Assembly (NCBI RefSeq): GCF_963576675.1
Contig: NC_088913.1
Span: 80,165,001-80,229,000 of the forward strand
Reading direction: 5' to 3'
Source: Euphorbia lathyris
Lineage: Eukaryota; Streptophyta; Magnoliopsida; Malpighiales; Euphorbiaceae
DNA length: 64,000 bases
Part shown: positions 56,098-64,000 of the stretch, piece by piece
Layout: each line of letters begins with the position of its first letter
Numbering within the stretch: position 1 is the first letter of the stretch
Position numbers and translations under genes: made by a program
The notes under the pieces: generated by a model
The model's database searches: none
What the model saw: the letters and a program-made list of their open reading frames with translations, nothing else
What the model was told of the DNA's origin: nothing

Positions 56098-57449
56098 TGT
56101 TGAAACACCTTTCCACAAGATTTTGATTTGACAAAATTAATTAAGTGAAATTAGATATTCTACAACACACTAAGTTTAAATGCTTTGATTTATTGCTACT
56201 AATGTGTTTGTTCAATGTTGAGTTTATAATTTATCATAAGACATAAAGATCATAAGGCTCAAGCCCTATATGGAAGTCAAGGCCCAAGTCAAACAAACCC
56301 AAGATCACTCAGCCCGCGTATTTCCAAAACGTCGCCGTTGAAGTAATGAAACGCATGCTGAGTAAAGAAGGATCGAGAAGATCCACGTAGACAACTTCGG
56401 TATGAAGCTGCTGAGCTGTCTCGACAAAACGTACAAGACAGCCGCTGACCATAAGACAGCTTCCAGACAAAGTATTTCCTCATTAAGTAAAGATCAGAAG
56501 ACACAGCAAGCTGTCTGGTTGACGTTACCCAAAATGGAGGAACATACTGTCACACTGACCGAAGAACAGAAGACGCTGGAATCTGATTGGCTAAGAGAAC
56601 TGCTGGCAGACTGAGTGAAAACGACCTGTAGCCGTTTCCCTCAAACGGTTATTTCGAAATTCGAAATAACCAGAAGCTCTCACATCTCTCTATAAATAGA
56701 GCATTCAGAATCCACATTCAACAGAGAACTTTGAGCAAAAGTCGTTACGCTGATCAAACGTATACAAAAGTTCTCCATCAAAAGCAAAGCAAATTCTTAC
56801 ACTACAAAGTTTATTCATTTGTGTAAAAGTCTAGAGTGATTGTTTTTCAATCATCTAAGGTGTTCTAGCAATTGTTGTTTAGGACAAATCTTTATCATTT
56901 CTAGAAGTAGAAAGGAGAAGCTGAGTACTCGGTTTTAGTACTTGGTGAATTAGAATAGAAGTGAGTAGAGGTATAGAGGAAGGTACTCTTGTTATACTCA
57001 GCTTCTGATTTTGTAAAAGGTTTGAGGCTCTACCTTTAAAGAGCTCAGTAGAGGATTTGAAATCTCGGAAGTGTTCCGGGGACAGGACGTAGGCTTAGAA
57101 GAAGCCGAACCTGGATAAATCTGCTGAGTGAAGTATTTCTAAACCTTAACTCCTTATTTATATTGCTTGCTTAAAACAAACTAAAACTAACCAAGTAAGA
57201 GAGGTCAAGCTGAGTTGTGCGCTGCCAACAAGTTGGTTCAGGAATAGACTCTAAGTGCTATTTCCTGACCTAAGCAACGAAGCTGTCCTAGTCACTAGTT
57301 GACTAAGCCAGTGTCTTGCTGAGTACTAAGCGCCGCTGTTATATAAACTTTTCTTAAAGAAAAGAAATCTGCCCAAATCATTTTAAAAAGGTAAAATAGT
57401 TCCTAACCCCCCCTTGGAACTATATTTGCAACCTTACAAGGGACCAACA
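56098..57449 (+). repeat. Sirevirus solo LTR inside S3 gag
   Basis: 1352 bp from TGTTGAAACACC to GGGACCAACA, plus oriented, flanked by ACATC at 56093-56097 and 57450-57454. TATA at 56691-56698. Same family as the host element but opposite orientation. Confidence 0.93.
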
Positions 57450-57454
57450 ACATC

Positions 57455-58026
57455 CTTCCTCAGTTTCTTTGAAACTGACTGGACTTCAGAGACAGACTCA
57501 TAAATGGTTTTCATATTTTCATGCAAAACTGAGTTGTCTTGAAGAAGGTATCTGAGGTCACTCAGTTTGACCTCTTCCACCTCATCACAGCGCCGGCTGA
57601 GTGCTTTAATCTTCTTGTTACACTTTTTGACAAGTGTATAAAGATCACTCAGAGCATTACCCATTTCATTTCTGAGTTGAGAGAGTGAGATTACCTCATT
57701 AGATTGCTCTTCATTATCTGACTCGTCAGATTGGTCAGCATGCTCAGAAATGCATGGTTCAGCAAGTTCGTCAGCCATGAAACATATCTTTGCTGACTCT
57801 GTGGCCTCAGCTTCAGTTGATGAAGAATCATCACTGTCACTCCATGTTGCCACCATTTCCTTCTTCCCATTCTTTTTGTCTTTCCTCAGCGTTGGGCAGC
57901 TTGACTTGATGTGTCCGGTTTGATGGCACTCAAAGCATGTAATGGGCTTTGAGCTGTCCTTCTTGAATTTGCTGTCACTTGAGTCAGCCTTATACTTGTC
58001 AAATTTTCTATAAGGCTTTTTGGAGT
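57455..58026 (-). pseudogene. gag: S3 gag, middle piece
   Basis: Matches S1 gag about residues 284-472: first CCHC knuckle (CFECHQTGHIKSSC), acidic Ser-rich region and coiled coil. It breaks at 58026 where gypsy D begins. The N-terminal half is absent from the window. Confidence 0.85.
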
Positions 58027-58455
58027 TGATATAACCACTACCCACATACTCCATTATCGTCCTAGATAATTGTACCCACGTTCAGAACGATCTTTTACCG
58101 ATAGCTCATAGGTAACTTCCTCCTTTATTCCTATAAATAGGTTGAAAGCTGAAGAGGGAGGGGTTGGCTTTTAGAGAGAGGAAATAATACTATATTTTGA
58201 CGGTATCTGACTTAAGCATCGGAGCGTTTGTGGGAAGACCATTTCCCATACTGTAACAGGTTTTATCCTCAAGGAAGATCAACCTTCATCCAGACGTTCA
58301 ACCTTCATCCAGAAGAAGTTCAACCTTCATCCAGGAGGTTCGATCCTCAAGGAACGTCGGCTATCATCATCCTAATTGGAAGGACCGCCTTCCTTCAGAG
58401 GTTCAACGATTGATCTCCCATCTTACAAATTTATTGTTTAGTTCAGGCTACAACA
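58027..58455 (+). repeat. Element D LTR, outer copy
   Basis: TGATATAACCAC to GGCTACAACA, TATA at 58132-58139. Contains a four-fold AACCTTCATCCAG/ACCTTCATCCAG repeat. Differs from the inner copy at about nine positions by eye. Confidence 0.87.
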
Positions 58456-58457
58456 AT

Positions 58458-58886
58458 TGATATAACCACTACCCACATACTCCATTATCGTCCTAGATAA
58501 TTGTACCCACGTTCAGCACGATCTTTTACCGATAGTTCACAGGTAACTTCCTCCTTTATTCCTATAAATAGGTTGAAAGCTGAAGAGGGAGGGGTTGGCT
58601 TTTAGAGAGAGGAAATAATACTATATTTTGACGGTATCTGACTTAAGCATCGGAGCGTTTGTGGGAAGACCGCTTCCCACACTGTAATAGGTTTTATCCT
58701 CAAGGAAGATCAACCTTCATCCAGACGTTCAACCTTCATCCAGAAGAAGTTCAACCTTCATCCAGGAGGTTCGATCCTCAAGGAACGTCGGCTATCATCA
58801 TCCTGATTGGAAGGACCGCCTTCCTTCAAAGGTTCAACGATTGATCTCCCATCTTACAAATTTATTGTTTAGTTCAGGCTACAACA
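58458..58886 (+). repeat. Element D LTR, inner (5') copy
   Basis: 429 bp, TATA at 58563-58570. Separated from the outer copy by only AT, the same dinucleotide that separates this LTR from the PBS. Confidence 0.87.
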
Positions 58887-58888
58887 AT

Positions 58889-58906
58889 TGGCGCCGTCTA
58901 TGGGAA
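58889..58906 (+). other. Element D primer-binding site
   Basis: TGGCGCCGTCTATGGGAA two bases after the LTR. It is a typical plant gypsy PBS beginning TGGCGCCGTCT. The tRNA is not named. Confidence 0.75.
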
Positions 58907-59799
58907 AAGATCAAAAAGTCATTTCTACATCATCTACTTTTCGTAATAAAAAGATGCCTCCCAAGAAATCTAAAGTTCCACCTTCTCAAGTATCCCATAT
59001 TCCGGACGAACACGATACACATCCAACCAACAAAGGAGAACGTGTTGAAAACATTGAAGACCAACAGGGGCCATCAGGAACAAATGCACCTACCGTTCCC
59101 TTGGCAGATTATGAAGAGTTGAAGAAATTTTCTGAAGAAAACAATAATCAACTCCAAGAATTAATGCTTTTTGTCCAAGAAGAAATGCGATACAAAGAGT
59201 TCCGAAACAAGGAAAAAGGTCCTGAGATCGAGTTACCACACGATGAAATCTCAGAACCACGTGAAGGAGGGAAGCGCAAGGGAAACAACTTAAATATCCG
59301 TGAAGTTGTGGAAAGTTCTTGCAAAGAAAATTCGAAGGTACATGAGAAAGCCAGAGAAGAATCCATTTTCAATGCGAAAGAGACAGTAGACCTTAAGAAG
59401 GTGATTGAAAAGGTGCTAAAACAAAAGAAGCTAGTTCCACGCAATGACGAACAAGCAACAAGGAAAATTCCTTTTTCGGGAGAGATCATGAATAAACCTC
59501 TCCCTCAAAAATTCAAGATGCCCCAACTCGCCACTTATTCCGAAAAGGGTGATCCCTACGATCATATGCACAGTTATGAAGCGGTAATGCTATTACACGG
59601 ATGGGAATGTGCCATAATGTGTCGAGCTTTCTCCTTCACTCTATCAGATCATGCTCGCGCATGGTTCAATAGTTTAAAGGAAAGCTCCATCTCTAACTTT
59701 GATCAATTGAGAAGAGAATTCATAAAAATGATCCTCAACTGGTGTAAAAAAAAGCATAAACGCTTTCACCACGGTGCACGCAGTGATCAAGGCTGTTAA
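58900..59799 (+). CDS. gag: Element D gag fragment
   Basis: ATG at 58900 overlaps the PBS (MGKDQKVIS); MPPKK at 58953 is an alternative. A Lys/Glu-rich N-terminus leads to a Tat-type gag domain (FKMPQLATYSEKGDPYDHMH, AIMCRAFSFTLSDHARAWF, FDQLRREF). Homology stops near 59730 and the last 20 or so residues come from the first tandem repeat. The zinc knuckle and all of pol are lost. It is a truncated product unlikely to assemble alone. Confidence 0.78.
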   Translation: MGKDQKVISTSSTFRNKKMPPKKSKVPPSQVSHIPDEHDTHPTNKGERVENIEDQQGPSGTNAPTVPLADYEELKKFSEENNNQLQELMLFVQEEMRYKEFRNKEKGPEIELPHDEISEPREGGKRKGNNLNIREVVESSCKENSKVHEKAREESIFNAKETVDLKKVIEKVLKQKKLVPRNDEQATRKIPFSGEIMNKPLPQKFKMPQLATYSEKGDPYDHMHSYEAVMLLHGWECAIMCRAFSFTLSDHARAWFNSLKESSISNFDQLRREFIKMILNWCKKKHKRFHHGARSDQGC

Positions 59800-60166
59800 G
59801 ACATCTGGTGTAGAAAAAAGCATACACGCTTTCACCACGGTGCACGTAGTTATCAAGGCTATTAAGACACCCGGTGTAGAAAAAAGCGAAATGCTTTCAC
59901 CTTGGTGCACGCAGTTATCAAAACCGTTAAGACATACGGGTGTAACAGACCATGAAAGCATGCAGATCAAAGCTGTTAAGATGCCTAGTGTAGAAAAAAG
60001 CATAAACGCTTTCACCATGGTGCACGTAGTTGTCAAGGCTGTTAAGACACTTGGTGTAGAAAAAAGCAAAACGCTTTCATCATGGTGCACGCAGTTATCA
60101 AGGCTGTTAAGACACATGGTGTAGAAAAAAGCTAAATGCTTTCACCAAAGTGCACGCAGTTATTTC
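59741..60166 (+). repeat. 66-bp tandem array in element D
   Basis: About 6.5 copies of a unit of about 66 bp with GTGTAGAAAAAAGCATA, CGCTTTCACCACGGTGCACG and TATCAAGGCTGTTAAGACA; one unit (about 59938-59988) is degenerate. Because 66 is divisible by 3, ORFs stay open on both strands (59774-60124 plus, 59674-60117 minus), but these are by-products. Confidence 0.88.
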
Positions 60167-60201
60167 TATTAAAGCAATATCAATAAAGTTCATCAAAATC
60201 A

Positions 60202-60963
60202 CATTCAATTCAGATTGAATTTCAAGTGATTGGGGAGCAGGAATGATTGAATCTAGAAGAGTTCAGGTTCAAAATCAAATCAAAAGCATTATTTACGGTG
60301 AGCTCCCTGCAAAATAAGAATTTACCTCAAAGAGGAATCTACCTCAAAGAGGAATTTACATAAAAAAGGAATCTACCTCAAAGAGAAATTTACATCAAAG
60401 AGGAATCTACCTCAAAGAAGAATTTACCTCAAAGAGGAATCTACCTCAAAGAGGAATTTATATCAAAGAGGAATCTATCTCAAAAAAGAATTTACCTCAA
60501 AGAGGAATCTACCTCAAAGAAGAATTTACCTCAAAGAGGAATCTACCTCAAAGAAGAATTTACATCAAAGAGGAATCTACCTCAAAGAAGAATTTACCTC
60601 AAAGAGGAATCTACCTCAAAAAGGAATTTACATCAAAGAGGAATCTACCTCAAAGAAGAATTTACCTCTTACCTCAAAGAGGAATCTACCTCAAAGAGGA
60701 ATTTACATCAAAGAGGAATCTACCTCAAAGAGGACTTTACATCAAAGAGGAATCTACCTCAAAGAAGAATTTACCTCAAAGAGGAATCTGCCTCAAAGAG
60801 GAATTACATCAAAGAGGAATTTACCTCAGAGAGAAATCTACATTCAATACAGATTGAATTTCAAGTGATTGGGGAGCAGGAATGATTGAATCCAGAAGGG
60901 TTCAGGATCAAAATCAAATCAAAAGCATCTTTTACGCTGAGCTTCCTATAAAAAATGAATCTA
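60202..60963 (+). repeat. 17-bp tandem array flanked by a direct duplication
   Basis: About 30 copies of a 17-bp unit (TCAAAGAGGAATCTACC alternating with TCAAAGAGGAATTTACA, so a 34-bp higher-order period) from 60316 to 60840. It is bracketed by two copies of a roughly 115-bp segment (60202-60315 and 60841-60963; shared TTTCAAGTGATTGGGGAGCA). Confidence 0.88.
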
Positions 60964-61081
60964 CATTAGAGAGGAATCTACCTCAAAGAGGAATTTACCT
61001 CAGACGAAGTAAGCCAGCTGCAGAAGAAAAAGCTAAAAAATGATTAAGACGAAAAAATGGAAAGGTTCGAACCATGGAAAT

Positions 61082-61565
61082 CATCAAAAAGTGTTGAGGT
61101 TCGATCGCAAAAGACGTTTGCGGGTTTGATTTTTTGTAAAGACAAAAATCGCAAAAACATCGTAGGATCGATCAACACTCAAAATAGAAAAAACGCAAAA
61201 AAGGGCCAAGGTTCAAGATTTGTTCAAAATCGCGAAACGTTGAGGATCGTTTTTATTCGAAACGAAAAAGCGGTGGAGGCTCGAGTTCTGTTTAAAATCG
61301 CAAAAAGCGGTTGAGGATCGTTTTTATTCAAAACGAAAAAGCGGTAGAGGCTCGAGTTTCGTTTGAAAATATTGAGGATCGTTTTTATTCGAGACGAAAA
61401 AGCGGTGGAGGCTCGAGTTCTGTTTAAAATTGCAAAAACCTCGAGGATCGTTTTTATTCAAAACGAAAAGACACTAGAGGTTCGAGTTTTGTTCAAAATC
61501 GCAAAATGTTGAGGATCGTTTTTTCAAAACACAAAAACATTAGAGGTTCGAGTTTTGTTCGAACT
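61082..61565 (+). repeat. Tandem array of about 68 bp in element D
   Basis: Five or more units containing TTGAGGATCGTTTTTATTC, AAACGAAAAAGCGGT and GAGGCTCGAGTT, with variable spacing and more diverged copies at the left edge. Confidence 0.85.
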
Positions 61566-61718
61566 CCATTGAAGGTTGATTATTCTGTTCTTACTTTTTG
61601 TACGAAATCGATAATCCTGTCAGGGAGATTCGTGCTACTATTTTTGAGAATCATTTCTCGAGCGGTTAAGAATATTTATTTTTCTCACTCTTATTTTGGA
61701 AAATAATCCGAAAATAAT

Positions 61719-61942
61719 AGTGGGGAGCAATTGATATAACCACTACCCACATACTCCATTATCATCCTAGATAATTGTACCCACGTTCAGCACGATCTTT
61801 TACCGATAGCTCACAGGTAACTTCCTCCTTTATTCCTATAAATAGGTTGAAAGCTGAAGAGGGAGGGGTTGGCTTTTAGAGAGAGGAAATAATACTATAT
61901 TTTGACGGTATCTGACTTAAGCATCGGAGCGTTTGTGGGAAG
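61719..61942 (+). repeat. Element D polypurine tract and truncated 3' LTR
   Basis: AGTGGGGAGCAAT (61719-61731) adjoins TGATATAACCAC at 61732. LTR identity continues to GTGGGAAG (61942), then stops after 211 of 429 bp. TATA at 61837-61844. Confidence 0.85.
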
Positions 61943-64000
61943 GGGTCTTTCAAATATCTAACACTTTTGGCTGCTGGATTGCAAGGGGTCTTTCAAGCAG
62001 TTGAAAGGCTAACAAATGTGGTAGGGGAAAGCAGACCATCAAGAACTACAGGATCTGCTATACCTAATGATAAAGCTCAATTACAGGATCTCAGTGACTT
62101 CTTGAGGTTAAAACCTCCAAAGTTTTCGGGTGAGGATTCTGTAACAGATCTTATGGATTTTCTGGATGCTATGGATAGATGTTATGAGATCTTGGGGTGC
62201 ACCAGTGCTAGGATGGTATTGTTAGCAGGGAATCAGTTACAAGGAGTGGCATGTAGTTGGTACCTTTCCAAGAGAGGGAATGGACTTGATAACGCTTTCC
62301 TTTGGCCACAGTTCCGTGATTCTTTCTTAGAGAGGTTCCTTCCTCCTAGTGTTAAGGAAGCTAAAGCTTTAGAGTTTGAAGTGCTGAAGCAGGGTGGTAT
62401 GACTGTGAGTGAATATGAATTGAAATTCACTCGACTTGCTCGTTTTGGAGAGCATCTTATTCCAACTGAAGAGAGGAAGGCAAGGAGGTTTGAAAGGGGA
62501 CTTCAGGACAGACTATTAAACTGAATTGCTCCTCTACGATTATCTAGCTTTGAGGAAGTGGTGGATCGATCCAGGCAGATGGAGATGTTTGATGATCAGT
62601 GTAGGGCTCGTGATCAGAACAAACGTGCTCGATATGACAACCAAAGTGGTCAATATAGTAGGGGAAGTAACTATTCAGTATCTCATGGGTACCATTCCTT
62701 ACTTGGTCAAGGAGGGCAGTACTCCAAGAATAATCAGAGATATGGTCAGAGAGCCCAGTCCACTGGTACTCAGAATAGTCAAAGTTCCTCTAGATCGTCA
62801 TTCCCTACTTGTCAGCTTTGCGGTAAATTCCATGGTAACTCTCCATGCCATCGAGCAACTGGGGCTTGTTTTGGTTGTGGTCAGGTGGGACATAGAAGAA
62901 AAGATTGCCCAAGCAGTAACACAACACTAGCTGTGGGTCAGGATACAGTTTCTACTCCTTTTATCGGTACTCAGCCATCTTCTCAGTATGGTGGTAGAGG
63001 CCAGAGTTCAGGAGGTCGAGGTCAAGGTGGTCGAGGTCCCAATTCAGCTCTTAATCATACAACAGCAGGTCGAGGTCAGTCTAGAGCCTTTGCTCTGACA
63101 CAGCAGGATGCTCATGCATCTAATGCAGTGGTGACAGGTACTATTTCTGTATGTTCATTTGATGCTAGAGTTTTGATTGATCCTGGTGCTACGCATTCCT
63201 TTGTTTCTCCTTGTTTTTCTATGAAATTTGGTGTACCACCCACTATGTTAGATTGTCCGTTATCCGTGGCAACGCCTATAGGAGATGTCCTTGACATAAA
63301 TCTAACTTTTAAGAATTGCTTAGTAAAAGTAGGGGAAAGGGAACTCTTAGCTGATCTTGTATTACTTGAAATGTTAGATTTTGATGTGCTTTTGGTAATG
63401 GATTGGTTAGCCTCATATCATGCCTCTTTAAACTGTTATAGCAAGTTAGTAACTTTCAAAATTCCTGGGGAGATAGAATTTCAATTTCAAGGAGATCGTA
63501 GCATGGCTCCTCATAGTCTTATTTTTGCTATTACTGCAAGAAGATTGTTGTATAAGAACTGTGAAGGGTTTCTAGCTTATGTTAAGGATACTCAAGCCAA
63601 GGGTATCGAGTTGGAGAATGTTGATGTGGTGAATGAGTTTATTGACGTCTTTCCTGAAGATTTACCAGGTTTGCCACCTGAGAGAGTAATCGATTTCTGT
63701 GTTGACTTAGCACCCGAAACAAGACCCATATCTATGCCTCCTTACCGAATGGCTCCTGCTGAACTAAAGGAGTTAAAGGAAAAACTGCAAGACTTGCTTG
63801 ACAAAGGGTTCATTCGCCCTAGTGTCTCTCCTTGGGGTGCTCCTGTGTTGTTTGTGAAGAAGAAGGATGGATCAATGAGATTGTGCATTGATTATTGACA
63901 GTTGAACAAGGTCACAATACGTAACAAATACCCTCTTCCTCGAATTGATGATCTTTTTTATCAGCTCCAAGGTGCAAAGTACTTTTCTAAGATCGATCTG
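61943..64000 (+). mobile_element. Chromovirus-type (Tekay/Del-like) gypsy G, start of pol
   Basis: Gag, zinc knuckle, protease and RT in one frame, truncated on the left at 61943 and by the window end on the right. No LTR or PBS is visible. Confidence 0.8.
61967..64000 (+). pseudogene. Gypsy G gag-protease-RT pseudogene
   Basis: One frame with two stops, TGA at 62522-62524 and TGA at 63896-63898. The second lies in CIDY-stop-QLNKVT where Arg is invariant in related RTs, so CGA to TGA. Gag domain (FLRLKPPKFSGED, WPQFRDSFLERFLPPSV, LKFTRLARFG), Gly/Gln-rich linker, CCHC knuckle ([14 protein letters not shown]), protease ([13 protein letters not shown]), then the RT start ([36 protein letters not shown]). 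The first codon of the open frame is TTG; the true gag start is lost at the left junction. Confidence 0.85.

Larger units (their letters stand above)
47505..58026 (-). mobile_element. Sirevirus S3 with extra ORF (5' truncated)
   Basis: Minus strand: gag (58026-55744, split by a solo LTR), pol (55738-52610), noncoding gap, extra ORF (52164-49744), several polypurine tracts, 3' LTR (48852-47505). The 5' LTR and gag N-terminus were removed at the junction with gypsy D (58026). pol has several stops. Confidence 0.88.
58027..61942 (+). mobile_element. Pol-less Tat-like gypsy element D with tandem 5' LTRs
   Basis: Two directly repeated 429-bp LTRs, a PBS-like site, a gag fragment, three tandem-repeat arrays, a PPT (AGTGGGGAGCAAT) and 211 bp of a 3' LTR cut at 61942. 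No protease, RT or integrase sequence was found. Confidence 0.8.

Noticed and set aside
59674..60124. ORFs of 116 (plus) and 147 (minus) residues
   Set aside because: Both arise because the 66-bp repeat length is a multiple of three; no domain and no independent start context.
60316..60840. CRISPR-like array of regularly repeated units
   Set aside because: The 17-bp units are contiguous without unique spacers and lie inside a retrotransposon; this is a simple tandem repeat.

Overview
The window reads as gene-poor plant (angiosperm) heterochromatin. Almost every base I can assign belongs to LTR retrotransposons, inserted next to or inside one another. I found no convincing host protein gene, rRNA, tRNA gene or CRISPR array. 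The element types (sirevirus-like Ty1/copia, Athila and Tat-like Ty3/gypsy, Tekay-like chromovirus, gag-only TR-GAG) are plant-specific. The species cannot be named from the sequence.

Layout. 1-6571: minus-strand sirevirus-type copia S1 with open gag and pol, inserted in the 3' LTR of an Athila-type gypsy (A, 6572-15343, minus, decayed, no env-like gene). 15344-16283: unassigned DNA and a copia LTR fragment. 16285-19490: sirevirus fragment S2 (minus). 19491-35558: plus-strand copia E. Its 3' LTR was hit 13 bp in by a related solo LTR in opposite orientation (TSD TTTAG), and that solo LTR was then hit by a young Tat-like gypsy C (22301-32158). C carries a gene-like, apparently spliced ORF set on its antisense strand. 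35559-37419: LTR-like debris and a 5' sirevirus remnant. 37420-47504: pol-less Athila-like element B (minus), containing a Tekay-type solo LTR (37891-39587, TSD TGCAA) and a complete gag-only element F (40633-45037). 47505-58026: sirevirus S3 (minus) with an extra 806-residue ORF downstream of pol and a solo LTR of its own family inside gag (TSD ACATC). 58027-61942: pol-less Tat-like gypsy D with two tandem 5' LTRs and three internal tandem-repeat arrays. 61943-64000: the start of a decayed chromovirus G.

How it works together. Most of the elements look dead, through CGA-to-TGA-type nonsense changes, frameshifts and small deletions. S1 has uninterrupted gag and pol frames but suspicious integrase substitutions. 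C has LTRs differing at only 3 of 466 positions, yet its coding region is broken. F, B and D keep cis signals (LTRs and, where intact, PBS and PPT) and at most gag, so any movement would need proteins supplied in trans. The two most distinctive features are the extra ORF of S3, with its own upstream TATA element, and the antisense, intron-containing ORF of C.
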